A stretch of 34,703 bases of DNA, taken from JBDREF01 sp043820045 (GTDB lineage Bacteria > Planctomycetota > Phycisphaerae > Sedimentisphaerales > Anaerobacaceae). Under the pieces are notes generated by a model that had not been told where the DNA came from, searched no databases, and saw only the letters and a program-made list of their open reading frames with translations. Below are positions 1 through 7,100 of this stretch, piece after piece. The translations under genes and the position numbers were made by a program. The stretch covers positions 1 through 34,703 of the forward strand of contig JBDREF010000463.1 in assembly GCA_043820045.1 (NCBI GenBank). Direction: 5' to 3'. Positions within the stretch are counted from its first letter, which is position 1. Each line of letters starts with the position of its first letter.

Positions 1-1087
1 GCTGCGGCCCTGCAATATCGCTCAACCACATGTTGTTCTCACCTATGTTGCCATGCAGCAAGCCCGTGCCGTCAAGACCCGAGCCATTCACGGTGTTCTC
101 AGGCCCCTTATTTGCAGAACTGCTCGAAGCAGTAGCGGCAACATTCGTAACAGGATAAGAGAACGACTCCGTCGTGAAGCTCCAGACATCGCCTCTGTGC
201 ACCGTGGTGCTGGGTGGGGCGTTGACCTCATCAATCCGCCAGTAGTAGGTCGTAACAAAGTCCAGGCGCTGGGGGAGGGTGTAGCTGGCGGCCGATTGGC
301 CCTGACTTGCCAGGGCACCGCGCGGATTAGTCCTATCGGCGTCGTTAACATCGTCAAACGTGCTCCCGAAGTAAACATCATGCGTGGCGGCAAAAGCCCC
401 CGATTCCCAGCCAAGGATTACGTCTCGCGGCACATCCGTCGCGCCATCGGTCGGAGTCGGGCTAAACGCCACCACCCGCGCACCGCGCGAGCTTTCAGGC
501 GGTCCGGGTTCGATCCCGGAGAGCGAGAAATCGGGGTTAGTGGTCAGAACGACCTTATCGACAATAAGCTCGTCCTCGCGCATCCAGATGTTCAGGGTGT
601 GAAGCCCGGTGCTGGTGACCTCAAAACTGGCCGGTTCGGGATCCATAGTGTCATTGTTCCAACTGTATCCGGCGTTCCAGCCGCCACCAATTCGGTCAGA
701 AGTGCCTATTTCCTCACCATCCAGACCGGCATGGCAGGAATCGCTGTTTCCGTCCGGACCCCAGGCCAGAATCCACACGTAGTGCGTGCCGGTCTTGACA
801 AAGTTGACCTCATAGTCCAGCCGTGCACTTTCGGCGGCATAGTTGGTGTCGTTTGAACCCTCATTGGCGACCTGCATACCCATGATGCCGGTAAAGCCTC
901 CCGTCGGCCCAACTTCCTCCCATCCAGTGCCATTTTGGCCTGGGGCCTTGTTGTCGTAGTGCTCTGCTTCCACCGACACAATCCCGTCTCGACCGGGGTC
1001 CTGATTGAGCGGCTGCGCACTTACTACGCCTGCGGCCAACCCCAGAACCACCATCAAGGAAGCCAGAATCGCTAATCTTCTACACAT
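1..1087 (-). CDS. Exported multidomain carbohydrate-binding protein (3' part cut by window edge)
   Basis: The frame is open from ATG 1087 to base 1, giving 362 residues without a stop, so the C-terminus lies outside the window. Residues 1-25 form a signal peptide ending VVSA/Q. Residues about 36-185 contain a VEAEHY start and an LNIWMREDELIVDK end, resembling the galactose-binding-like (CBM / GH115 C-terminal type) domain common in planctomycete surface proteins. Residues about 204-306 form an Fn3-like module with HDVYFG and YYWRIDEVN signatures, the same module type as in the protein at 3834-6560. Residues 311-362 look like the start of an F5/8-type-C (discoidin-like) domain (NVAATASSS, then a WLSD segment). 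A GAGGAG ribosome binding site precedes the ATG by 7 nt. A surface glycan-binding role is inferred; a catalytic domain could follow beyond the edge. Confidence 0.85.
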   Translation of the reverse strand, partial: MCRRLAILASLMVVLGLAAGVVSAQPLNQDPGRDGIVSVEAEHYDNKAPGQNGTGWEEVGPTGGFTGIMGMQVANEGSNDTNYAAESARLDYEVNFVKTGTHYVWILAWGPDGNSDSCHAGLDGEEIGTSDRIGGGWNAGYSWNNDTMDPEPASFEVTSTGLHTLNIWMREDELIVDKVVLTTNPDFSLSGIEPGPPESSRGARVVAFSPTPTDGATDVPRDVILGWESGAFAATHDVYFGSTFDDVNDADRTNPRGALASQGQSAASYTLPQRLDFVTTYYWRIDEVNAPPSTTVHRGDVWSFTTESFSYPVTNVAATASSSSANKGPENTVNGSGLDGTGLLHGNIGENNMWLSDIAGPQ

Positions 1088-1257
1088 AATCGTTCTCCTC
1101 AAAAAAAGACCTATAATACACCTCTTTTTGCTGTTGAAATTCATTTCTGCATGGAAAAGTGCTTTATGACTCGTAGTAACCTCCTTCCTCAAAGACGGGC
1201 CGCCAATTGACGGGGTGGGAATCCACCTCAAAATGTACAATCCTTGTAGTTTCACCA
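1088..1257 (-). promoter_or_regulatory. Long 5' leader with blocks shared with the 3834-6560 gene
   Basis: About 170 nt separate the predicted transcription start from ATG 1087. Reading on the minus strand, three blocks recur in the same order in the leader at 6561-6741: AAGGAGG (1186-1180), a three-codon reading frame ATGCAGAAATGA (1152-1141), and TTATAGGTCTTTT (1116-1104). The remainder of the gene-free interval (1258-1495) is the upstream region of the plus-strand ATP-grasp gene. I see no convincing plus-strand promoter there, only the AGGAGG ribosome binding site at 1481-1486. Confidence 0.5.
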
Positions 1258-1263
1258 ATTCCA

Positions 1264-1293
1264 TTTATACCAAACCCCCCATCTTTCCGTCAA
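1264..1293 (-). promoter_or_regulatory. Sigma-70-type promoter of the partial exported protein
   Basis: On the minus strand, TTGACG (1293-1288) is followed by an 18-nt spacer and TATAAA (1269-1264, continuing to T1263). The same -35, the same spacer length and a TTTGG run just before the -10 occur upstream of the other exported LamG/Fn3 protein (6748-6777). That repetition makes chance unlikely. The start of transcription would be near 1257. Confidence 0.7.
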
Positions 1294-1495
1294 GGAAAAT
1301 CACCAAATGGCGTGCCACGTGCCGTGTTTTACCCTCTGTCTTCTGTTCACGGGCGAGAAGGCCAAAAACGGTGGAAGCTTCGAGGCAAATCTGGTAACGT
1401 ACTATTTGTAGAAGGTTCAGGGACGTAGCGGAATCGTGCATGCGGGAAATTCCGGACGAACGGCAGTCGTGCAAAGGCAAAGGAGGACTTTCGAT

Positions 1496-2872
1496 ATGAG
1501 CGGACAGATAGAAAGAGCGGGCAGTGCGGGCCGGGCCATCGTTACTTTCGCTCGCGGTTGGCAGACACTCGTCGCTACCCGCAGCCTCGGCCGGCGAGGT
1601 GTGGAAGTCATCACGGGCGATGAATACGCAATGACGGCGGCCTCGTTTTCGAGATACAGTGTCGCAGATTTTCGCTATCCCAATCCGACGAAAGAGCCGG
1701 AAGCTTTCCTCGACGCGTTGGAGAAAGTGGTCCTGGAGCACAAGCCCGAAGATGAAACCACGCCGTACGTGTTGATGCCGATTCACAAGGAGACGTACCT
1801 TATCGCCCGTCACAGGGAGCGTTTCGAGCCGCACATCCGAGTTCCGGTCCCGCAGATTGAGCACATCGAGCAGGTTCACAACAAGGGGACCATCGCCGCC
1901 TATGCCATCGAGCGGGGGCTGCCTGTCCCGAAGACCTGGACCCCGGAGAGCACGGCGCACTTTGAGTCAATCGCTTCGGATGTGGAGCTGCCGGCGTTTG
2001 TGAAGCTGCGAGAATCCGCTTCGGGCGTGGGCATCCGAAAGGTCAAGACGCTCGACGAACTCAAGGCCACCTTCAAGGAGTTCGTGGAGTATTTCAAGCT
2101 CAAAGAGAAGGACTATCCCATCATCCAACAGGCCGTCCCCGGCGACGACTACTGCGTCACGACGCTTTTCGACCACGGCAGGATGGTCGCATCGATGACG
2201 TATCGAGGGCTGCGCGCCTTTCCAGCGGAGCGCGGCGCGACCGTCATGCGGCAGACCGTCGAAGCGCCGCAGATGGAGAAGATCGCCGCCGAGCTGATGG
2301 GACCAATCGGCTGGCACGGCGTCGCGGAGCTGGACTTCCGCTGGGAGGGCAGGCCCGAAGCGCAGCCGCAACTGATAGAAGTCAATCCGCGCTTCTTTGG
2401 CGGCCTGATCCAGTCGGTCGAATCGGGCTGGGACTATCCCTGGCTGCTCTTTCAGCTTGCCGTCAAAGGCCACGTCGATCCGGTTGGGCAGACCCGGACC
2501 GATGTCCGAACCGAAACGCCCATCCTGGCCTTTCTCGCCACGCTGCAGGAGATCGCCGAGAACGAACGCGGCATGAAGGCCCTGACCGACTCATGGCAGC
2601 GGGCAAAGGATGAATTCCTCACGGGCTCGAAACGGCAGGGCGTCCGCAAGCTCTTCCGGGGTCTCAGGGATTACTTCGACGTCAAGACCCGGTTCAACAA
2701 GGCCAAGCAGCTTCTCGAAGAGCACAAAGACAACATCTACGATGTCCTTTCGCGCGACGATCCATTCGCGGCGCTAGGGGTGCTCTATCCCCTGGCGGTC
2801 TTCATGCGGCATGGAAGGGTGAACCTTGAACTGATAACGGGCGAAGGCGGGCCGGGTAAAGACGATGAATGA
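1496..2872 (+). CDS. ATP-grasp carboxylate-amine ligase-like protein
   Basis: This 458-aa protein resembles ATP-grasp ligases that join a carboxylate to an amine through an acyl-phosphate. The N-terminal part has the RSLGRRGVEV and SRY pattern seen in carboxylate-amine / D-aspartate-ligase-like members. The ATP-grasp fold spans about residues 110-330, with a nucleotide-binding lysine segment FVKLRESASG and the metal-binding pair ELDFRW and LIEVNPRFFGG. The C-terminal 130 residues are helical and not recognised. The start was chosen at ATG 1496 because AGGAGG (1481-1486) lies 9 nt upstream; a GTG at 1436 would add 20 implausible residues. The gene overlaps the next one by 8 nt, so the two are probably translated together. 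The substrate cannot be deduced from sequence; a soluble cytoplasmic enzyme is expected. Confidence 0.85.
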   Translation: MSGQIERAGSAGRAIVTFARGWQTLVATRSLGRRGVEVITGDEYAMTAASFSRYSVADFRYPNPTKEPEAFLDALEKVVLEHKPEDETTPYVLMPIHKETYLIARHRERFEPHIRVPVPQIEHIEQVHNKGTIAAYAIERGLPVPKTWTPESTAHFESIASDVELPAFVKLRESASGVGIRKVKTLDELKATFKEFVEYFKLKEKDYPIIQQAVPGDDYCVTTLFDHGRMVASMTYRGLRAFPAERGATVMRQTVEAPQMEKIAAELMGPIGWHGVAELDFRWEGRPEAQPQLIEVNPRFFGGLIQSVESGWDYPWLLFQLAVKGHVDPVGQTRTDVRTETPILAFLATLQEIAENERGMKALTDSWQRAKDEFLTGSKRQGVRKLFRGLRDYFDVKTRFNKAKQLLEEHKDNIYDVLSRDDPFAALGVLYPLAVFMRHGRVNLELITGEGGPGKDDE

Positions 2873-3755
2873 TGGGAAATCCAAGGGTCACGCCGAGGCA
2901 AAGCCGCCGGCCACGCGCCTGAGACGCTGGCTTTGCCGGATCGTGATCGCGCTGGCCGTCCTGATCGGCGCATTTGTGTTGTTCCGTCTGACCTATCCTG
3001 CCTGGACGAACGCGTGCGTGCCGGAAGACGCCCCACGGATTGCCTTCTCGCTGGATAACACGCTGCTGGGCCGGGTGGGGATAGCCGATGCGACATACCA
3101 GCGCGTCGTCTCTGCGGCTGGTGGGCGGCTGGTGGTGCTTCGGCCCGATGCCGCCGGCGAGCCCGTCAGGCCCGAAGCCGTAAAGGCCCTGCTCGAAGAG
3201 GAACAGATCGACGGCGTGCTGCTTACCGGCGGCGGAGACGTGGACCCCGACCTCTACGACGGCGATCCGAACGCGACCATGCTGGTCCACCGCCTGCGCG
3301 ACGATTTTGAAATCGCCCTGATTCGCGCAGCACGCGAAGAGGGCCTGCCCGTACTCGGCATCTGCCGGGGCTGCCAGATACTCAACGTCGCTCTGGGCGG
3401 AAGCGTTCGAAACCTCCGTAACGAGGAGGCCTTCAAATCCAGCCATCTGACTCTGAGAGGACACGCCGTAGAGCTGGCCACCGATAGCGGCCTCGCGCAA
3501 ACCCTCGGTGTCACGCACCTGCCGCGAGTCATCAGCCTGCACGGCCAGGCAGTCGGCGAGCCCGGTTCGGAAGTGAGAATCGCCGCGACCGGTCCCGGGG
3601 GTGTTGTCGAGGCTATCGAGGCCGATTCCGCCAACCACACAGGATGGGTGGTCGGCCTGCAATGGCATCCGGAACTGACGCTCGATAAAGCGGTCCAGCA
3701 CAAGGTTTTCAAAGCCCTCGTGGATCGCGCTCGCGAGGCGCGTCAACGGCGGTAA
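2865..3755 (+). CDS. Membrane-anchored peptidase C26 / gamma-glutamyl-GABA hydrolase-like protein
   Basis: This 296-aa protein belongs to the class I glutamine-amidotransferase-like hydrolases (PuuD type), which cleave gamma-glutamyl amides. The nucleophile elbow GICRGCQ places Cys167, and WHPE gives His268 and Glu270 of the triad. LLTGGGDVDP (about 119-128) is the usual oxyanion-side motif of the family. Unlike typical cytosolic PuuD (about 250 aa), it begins with a basic stretch and one membrane segment (about residues 23-42), so the catalytic domain may sit outside the inner membrane. The ATG overlaps the end of the ATP-grasp gene by 8 nt, which suggests that the ligase and hydrolase act on the same amide-type metabolite. 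That link is inference; the family assignment is firm. Confidence 0.87.
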   Translation: MNDGKSKGHAEAKPPATRLRRWLCRIVIALAVLIGAFVLFRLTYPAWTNACVPEDAPRIAFSLDNTLLGRVGIADATYQRVVSAAGGRLVVLRPDAAGEPVRPEAVKALLEEEQIDGVLLTGGGDVDPDLYDGDPNATMLVHRLRDDFEIALIRAAREEGLPVLGICRGCQILNVALGGSVRNLRNEEAFKSSHLTLRGHAVELATDSGLAQTLGVTHLPRVISLHGQAVGEPGSEVRIAATGPGGVVEAIEADSANHTGWVVGLQWHPELTLDKAVQHKVFKALVDRAREARQRR

Positions 3756-3763
3756 TCAAACAA

Positions 3764-3794
3764 CCGGGGCCCGCCCCCTGGGGGCAGGCCCCGG
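3764..3794. terminator. Strong GC hairpin between convergent genes
   Basis: CCGGGGCC (3764-3771) pairs with GGCCCCGG (3787-3794). After one C/A mismatch, GCCCC (3773-3777) pairs with GGGGC (3781-3785) around a 3-nt loop. The hairpin lies in the 78-nt gap between two gene ends that face each other, so it could end transcription both ways. No T-run follows on either strand, so it is not a classical intrinsic terminator. Confidence 0.6.
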
Positions 3795-3833
3795 ACCAAG
3801 CCTAATCCTGATGTTATTCCTGCAAAGCCGTTC

Positions 3834-6560
3834 TCACTGAGCAGAAGCCGCTCTCGGTCGGTACAGCCGGACATCATCGATGAACAAAGTGCCTGAGCCG
3901 CCGGGCGTCGTCATATTGCCCTGGGCCCCCAGGCCAATCGCAATCTTGTCCACGTCCGCCAGGTTTACGCCCTGATCTGCAAACTTCTGCAGAGGGATAA
4001 CCCACTCGGTCCACGTGTCTATCGTAGCAGCATTGGCATCGTCCTGATAAACGACCACAGGTGTGCCGGTTTTGTTCGCCAGAGCCACATAAAGCGGCTC
4101 GGCGGCATTGGTGAGTATGCCGACGTCCTGATGCGCCCACTGGGCACTGACCGTGCCGGTGATGGTGACATTGGAGAATTTGGCCTCGCACGTCTGGGCG
4201 GCGGCGTGGCTGGTCAGCGCCAAACCGACATAGACGTTCGAAGTCATCGAGACGTTCGTCGGAATTGCGTTCGCCACCGGCTCCCACGTAGTGCCGTTTG
4301 CCGAATGGGAAACCGTGAAGTTGCCGCCCGCATCACGCTCCAGTTTCACCCAGCGCGGCGCAGTAATTCCGGTCTGGTTCGTGTTGAAACTGGCGGCATC
4401 CGCCGCAGTACGGCCCTGTGAGGCAACGCCGTTACCGGGTGTGACACACGCGAAGGCATGCTTCGAGCCGGCATCAAGCGTCTCGCGAATCATAACGCCG
4501 GCCTTGGCCCAAGCGTTTGTGTTCTGTACGCTATCGACCCTGGCCACAATCGAGCCGGCGCCGGTGAGCATCTTGTAAGCGAAGTGGAACTGATCGGCCG
4601 TGCCCGAGATATCGGTGCCGGCGGCGGTCATTGTGTAAGTACCTGCGGGAGCCTCCGTGAAGCCGCCGACCGATGGCGGGTAGCCTCGGAACCAGATCGA
4701 CAATTCGCCAAGCTCGTGCCTGGTCCAGTTGCGAGGTGCGGTCAACGTCAGGGTTGCCTCGGATGTTTTCAGATTGTTGTCGTATGCATACGGCATCGAC
4801 TGGATGCCGCCGTGGACGACAGTCTGCTCGGCGTAGGGAGGCATGTCATTGCCGACCAGAGCGCCGTTGTTCGTGGTTCCAAAGCCATCAATCCAGTTGT
4901 CGAATATCCTGTTGCTCGCCGGGTCCGGCGGTTCAATGTCATTGTAGGACTCGAAATCATCGACGGCAATGAAATCGGCCGTGGTGAGACTCCAGAGAAG
5001 ACCTTTGACCGGACCACCGGTATAGACTGCATCTACGCGCCAGTAGTAGTCGCTATTCCACGCGAGTTTTCCGGGGTCATAACTCTCAGAACCGAGCGCC
5101 TTGTTGCCCTTGTACTCCGGCGAAGCAGTTGTTGCATTCTTCACCGCATCTTTGTCGGTGCCGAAGTACACATCATGCGATACGGCGGTAGTCGCTGGCG
5201 TCCAACCAAGCTTCGCGGTCATCGCCACGCCTGTCGCACGATTGGACGGCTGTGGATTGCCCGCGGCACCCGGAGTCGTGAAGCCCCAGACGTCACCCTT
5301 ATATGTGGCCAAAGCATCGAACTCGTCAACTCGCCAGTAGTACACCTTTTCATCCTGAAGAGGGCCGGGGTTATAGGTTGTCGTGCCCTGCGGGAGTCCT
5401 CCGGCGGCGTTGCTTACACTGTCGAAATCGGTCCCGAAGTAAACAGTGTGCAATTTGGCGCCGAAGCCTGCCGTCCACGTGAGTTTGGCATCCAGAGCCA
5501 CACCCTCTGCGCCATCGGCTGGCCTGGGGTTATAAGCGGTCTTGGGCGGAATCGAGAAGCTCCAGACGTCGCCTTTCCACGGGCTGTTCGGCTCGGCATC
5601 ATTGACCTCGTCGATTCGCCAGTAGTAAGTCGTCCCCGGAACCAGGCCATCCGGATAAGCGAATCCCGGAAAGCCCGCAACGTAGAAGGTTGAGGTCTGG
5701 TTGCCTCGGAAAGTATCGCCGGTACCTGCGTCAACATCTTCAAAACTGTCGCCGAGATATACATCGTGTGAGACGGCGAAATCTCCGGCCTTCCAGCTAA
5801 GGTTTACCCATGTATCTGCGTGGAGGGCACCGTTAGCCGGATTGGGATTCGAGGCAGTTGGATATGCGCCTAAACCTTGCATGATATCCAGAATTTCGGC
5901 TGCCGTCAGTGCTCGGCTGAAAAACGAAACATCATCCAGGGCGCCGTTCATTCTGCGTGCGACCCAACCTGCACCACCATCACCACCCAGGTAGATGTTG
6001 CTATTCCACGTGCAGGGACCATGAGTAACCATGTTGACGGATCCCGGTACGCCGTTGACATAGAACGTTGCCTTATCAGGCTCGATCGTCACAGCGGCAA
6101 AGGTCCAATCATCGGCCGCGATCATGTCGCCTCCGCGATAGCTCCATGAGTTTTCAGTATCATTCCAGTGATAGGCCAACTGATAACCGAGTACGTTGAA
6201 ACCGGTTGCAAGGCCGGGATCGCGGGTCATGATGAACGAGGACCAATCAGGCTGTGAACCGTTCGGTTTGATCCATCCGGCCATCGTGGCTTCCGTAAGC
6301 ACAACATTCAGAGCGGGGACTTCAATCAAAGTGGGACCGACCAGTTGCACTGCGTTGCCGTGGATACCCGGACCCCAGGATGGACCACCATTTACGAAGG
6401 TTCCGTCGTGGCCGTTGCCGGAAATGTCACCCACAACGGTACCTGCCCCCTCGTCACACGGCCACCAGGCCAAAAGATCCGGACTGGCAGCACAGACCAG
6501 ATTCATTGGGGCCAAAGCCAACATCATTACTACAACCACATACGTCATTCTTTTGCACAT
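3834..6560 (-). CDS. Exported LamG / triple Fn3-like / carbohydrate-binding protein with nested domain
   Basis: This 908-aa protein has a signal peptide (residues 1-24, ending VCA/A). A LamG / concanavalin-like domain covers about 27-222 (LLAWWPCDEGAG start, MNGALDDVSFFSRALTAAEI end). Three Fn3-like modules follow at about 233-338, 343-430 and 433-530, each with (H)xVYxG and YYWRxD signatures. From about 532 (DFESYND) begins a second beta-sandwich domain that appears to be interrupted at about 636-800 by a DUF1349-like concanavalin module (WAKAGVMIRETL) and resumes at about 815 (AEPLYVALANKTG) to end in a FIDDVRLYRP strand. No catalytic motif is visible, so binding or adhesion to glycans at the cell surface is inferred. 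ATG 6560 has GGAGGA about 6 nt upstream. There is no PEP-CTERM-type tail, and the gene has its own promoter at 6748-6777. Confidence 0.85.
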   Translation of the reverse strand: MCKRMTYVVVVMMLALAPMNLVCAASPDLLAWWPCDEGAGTVVGDISGNGHDGTFVNGGPSWGPGIHGNAVQLVGPTLIEVPALNVVLTEATMAGWIKPNGSQPDWSSFIMTRDPGLATGFNVLGYQLAYHWNDTENSWSYRGGDMIAADDWTFAAVTIEPDKATFYVNGVPGSVNMVTHGPCTWNSNIYLGGDGGAGWVARRMNGALDDVSFFSRALTAAEILDIMQGLGAYPTASNPNPANGALHADTWVNLSWKAGDFAVSHDVYLGDSFEDVDAGTGDTFRGNQTSTFYVAGFPGFAYPDGLVPGTTYYWRIDEVNDAEPNSPWKGDVWSFSIPPKTAYNPRPADGAEGVALDAKLTWTAGFGAKLHTVYFGTDFDSVSNAAGGLPQGTTTYNPGPLQDEKVYYWRVDEFDALATYKGDVWGFTTPGAAGNPQPSNRATGVAMTAKLGWTPATTAVSHDVYFGTDKDAVKNATTASPEYKGNKALGSESYDPGKLAWNSDYYWRVDAVYTGGPVKGLLWSLTTADFIAVDDFESYNDIEPPDPASNRIFDNWIDGFGTTNNGALVGNDMPPYAEQTVVHGGIQSMPYAYDNNLKTSEATLTLTAPRNWTRHELGELSIWFRGYPPSVGGFTEAPAGTYTMTAAGTDISGTADQFHFAYKMLTGAGSIVARVDSVQNTNAWAKAGVMIRETLDAGSKHAFACVTPGNGVASQGRTAADAASFNTNQTGITAPRWVKLERDAGGNFTVSHSANGTTWEPVANAIPTNVSMTSNVYVGLALTSHAAAQTCEAKFSNVTITGTVSAQWAHQDVGILTNAAEPLYVALANKTGTPVVVYQDDANAATIDTWTEWVIPLQKFADQGVNLADVDKIAIGLGAQGNMTTPGGSGTLFIDDVRLYRPRAASAQ

Positions 6561-6741
6561 AATAGTCCTCCTTCATAAAAGAGTATTGAAAAGAAAAGAC
6601 CGATAACAATCCTTACTTCACTGCTTATTCACGCATGTCTGCCAGGAACACACCCTCCGTGATTTGAAACCGCCTCCTTTCCTTGAAAATCAACATTCAA
6701 CTCCACCAGCCGGGAAATAGAATATCCCCGAACATCGTACA
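6561..6741 (-). promoter_or_regulatory. Long 5' leader of the LamG/Fn3 gene
   Basis: The roughly 180-nt leader contains AAGGAGG (6679-6673), a three-codon frame ATGCGTGAATAA (6636-6625) and TTATCGGTCTTTT (6606-6594), in the same order as in the leader at 1088-1257. The proper ribosome binding site is a further GGAGGA just before ATG 6560. The shared blocks could bind a regulator or form a common RNA structure; no known riboswitch was recognised. Confidence 0.45.
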
Positions 6742-6747
6742 CCGTTA

Positions 6748-6777
6748 TTTGTACCAAATTGAACGCGCCCACGTCAA
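6748..6777 (-). promoter_or_regulatory. Sigma-70-type promoter of the LamG/Fn3 protein
   Basis: On the minus strand, TTGACG (6777-6772) is followed by an 18-nt spacer and TACAAA (6753-6748, then T6747). The -35 is identical to that at 1288-1293, the spacing is the same, and TTTGG again precedes the -10. Transcription would start near 6741. Confidence 0.7.
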
Positions 6778-6992
6778 GCAAAATCTGCGTGCAAATCTAC
6801 CTGGCACGGAGCAGAAAAAGGCCACGGACCGAAGTAGGAGCCGGGGAAGCCGGATTTTGGGGTCAAGAACAGAGATGCAGGAAGAATCGCCCCACATTTG
6901 TCCGAAAGAATTGCGATTGTCCTGGAAATACCGGCAGCTTCCGGAACTCCTGTCTCTCCATGCGAGCGTTTACGGCATTGGACAAAATCCAT

Positions 6993-7020
6993 TTGCAATT
7001 GCGCGCCGGCCGGATATAAA
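6993..7020 (+). promoter_or_regulatory. purL: Possible purL promoter
   Basis: TTGCAA (6993-6998), a 16-nt spacer and TATAAA (7015-7020) lie about 80 nt before the chosen purL start. If this is the promoter, the upstream in-frame ATG at 7020 cannot be a start codon, because it overlaps the -10 box. The interval 6778-6992 holds nothing else that I recognise. Confidence 0.35.
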
Positions 7021-7100
7021 TGGGGCTTTACGGCGGCGAAGGCATCGGAAGACTTCGTCCAATGGTTTTGCGGCAGCCTCCGGGCAGAAAGGCAGTGACG

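Noticed and set aside
503..520. T-arm-like sequence TCCGGGTTCGATCCCGGA suggesting a tRNA
   Set aside because: It is a 6-bp stem with a 6-nt loop, not the 5-bp stem and 7-nt loop of a T-arm. No acceptor, D- or anticodon stems lie at the right distances, and it sits inside a convincing coding frame on the minus strand.
2802..3746. 314-codon open frame on the minus strand
   Set aside because: It is antisense to the C26 hydrolase, which has intact catalytic motifs; the antisense product resembles nothing.
4458..5693. 411-codon open frame on the plus strand
   Set aside because: It lies opposite the LamG/Fn3 gene, has no ribosome binding site or recognisable domain, and follows the codon periodicity of the minus-strand gene.
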